64,000 bases of DNA from positions 62,001 through 126,000 of the forward strand of contig JBDNFW010000064.1 of NCBI GenBank assembly GCA_041689615.1, written 5' to 3'. This document shows, one piece after another, positions 63,395 to 64,000 of this stretch. A model generated the notes under the pieces. It worked only from the letters and a program-made list of their open reading frames with translations. It did not search any database and was not told the DNA's origin. Source of the stretch: UBA7359 sp041689615. Lineage in GTDB: Bacteria > Pseudomonadota > Gammaproteobacteria > Eutrophobiales > Eutrophobiaceae. Every line of letters begins with the position of its first letter. Position 1 is the first letter of the stretch. The translations under genes and the position numbers were made by a program.

Positions 63395-64000
63395 ATGAGT
63401 AGTGAATATAAATTTGCAGTTGTTTTTCCCGGGCAAGGTTCACAATCGCTCGGGATGATGAATGGTTTGCTCGAGTTTCAACCGGACATTAAAAATATAT
63501 TTAATACTGCTTCAGAAATATTATCATATGATCTTCTAGATGTGGTCACTTCCGGCCCTGAAGAAAAGTTGAATCAAACAGAAGTTACTCAACCTGCATT
63601 ACTGGTCACAGCTTATGCAACTTGGCGAATATTAAAAGAACAGTCTGATTTAATGCCAACGGTTTTGGCTGGACATAGTCTGGGTGAATATACGGCACTA
63701 TTATGTGCAAATGTTATCTCTTTTGAAGATGCTGTTGCTTTGGTTTCTGAACGAGGACGATGCATGCAAAAAGCTGTGCCTAACGGTGTTGGAGCAATGG
63801 CAGCAATCCTGGGTTTGGATGATGAACAAGTTATGAAGGTATGCTCTGATGTAGCGGAAGATGAAATTGTATCTGCTGCTAATTTTAATTCTTCAGGACA
63901 AGTTGTAATTGCCGGACATAAGCGAGCCGTTGATAGAGCCATTGATGCAGCAAAAAAAGCAGGCGCTAAACGAGCTATGTTATTGCCCGTCAGTGTTCCT
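63395..64000 (+). CDS. fabD: Malonyl-CoA:ACP transacylase FabD (3' end outside window)
   Basis: FabD moves malonyl from CoA to acyl carrier protein. Only the first 202 residues are inside the window. It starts at ATG 63395 (MSSEYKFAVVFPGQGSQSLG), has the conserved TEVTQPALL stretch, and the active-site S95 in AGHSLGEYTAL. The frame stays open to the last base, so the cut is the window edge. It continues the plsX-fabH-fabD order. Confidence 0.97.
   Translation, partial: MSSEYKFAVVFPGQGSQSLGMMNGLLEFQPDIKNIFNTASEILSYDLLDVVTSGPEEKLNQTEVTQPALLVTAYATWRILKEQSDLMPTVLAGHSLGEYTALLCANVISFEDAVALVSERGRCMQKAVPNGVGAMAAILGLDDEQVMKVCSDVAEDEIVSAANFNSSGQVVIAGHKRAVDRAIDAAKKAGAKRAMLLPVSVP

Noticed and set aside
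1..64000. tRNA genes, CRISPR arrays, insertion sequences
   Set aside because: I looked for T-loop motifs, regularly spaced repeats and transposase motifs and found none.

Overview
This is a contiguous chromosomal stretch of an AT-rich gammaproteobacterium. The taxon call rests on gene order: rne/rluC divergent, sppA, maf (yceF), yceD-rpmF-plsX-fabH-fabD; nadB divergent from rpoE(algU)-rseA-rseB-mucD; lepA-lepB-DUF4845-rnc-era-recO-pdxJ; smc-zipA-ligA; dksA-gluQ. The genus cannot be named from sequence alone. I found no tRNA, rRNA, insertion sequence, prophage or CRISPR array.

Layout. 1-9.7 kb: the end of katG, an anaerobically controlled hemN with a perfect FNR box, and then a loose collection of envelope and signalling genes (PilZ, DUF4124, metallo-beta-lactamase fold, PilW-like TPR lipoprotein, a membrane-anchored receiver-like protein, a Sel1 lipoprotein) with a probable small RNA near 9 kb. 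9.7-13.1 kb: CBS protein, cysteine synthase, a truncated receiver and a secreted HEIGH metallopeptidase. 13.1-22.7 kb: a cobalamin/one-carbon block: metH behind an S-adenosylhomocysteine riboswitch, an OFA-type transporter with a small membrane partner, then a cobalamin riboswitch driving btuB, a DUF6580-like membrane protein and a PduO-type adenosyltransferase. 22.8-30.5 kb: an accessory signalling island (below). 30.5-64 kb: core housekeeping genes for tRNA modification, chromosome structure, division, envelope stress, translation, RNA decay and fatty acid synthesis, ending inside fabD.

The most interesting region is 22.8-29.8 kb. Two translationally coupled genes encode a SLOG-type nucleotide-sensor fused to four membrane helices (SLATT-like), and a TRAFs-binding/TPR-S + SLOG + class III nucleotidyl cyclase. 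The cyclase keeps its metal-binding and transition-state residues but has Asn at both positions that normally select the base. Past a terminator lies a TIR + membrane helix + WD40 protein that keeps the TIR catalytic glutamate. Together these look like a nucleotide-signal conflict or stress system with a cyclase, a membrane effector and an NADase-type sensor; function is inferred, not shown.

A second theme is translation start. Three conserved genes (gluQ, rnc, maf) have no in-frame ATG, GTG or TTG ahead of their conserved N-termini. rnc has a well-placed Shine-Dalgarno ahead of an ATA, and maf ahead of an ATT; gluQ has only ATT choices just past the dksA stop. Other unexplained structure includes a 171-bp imperfect palindrome directly before zipA whose mismatches are mostly G.U-compatible in the + strand RNA, a small ribbon-helix-helix-like gene at 4.9 kb, and a probable frameshift at 3.04 kb.
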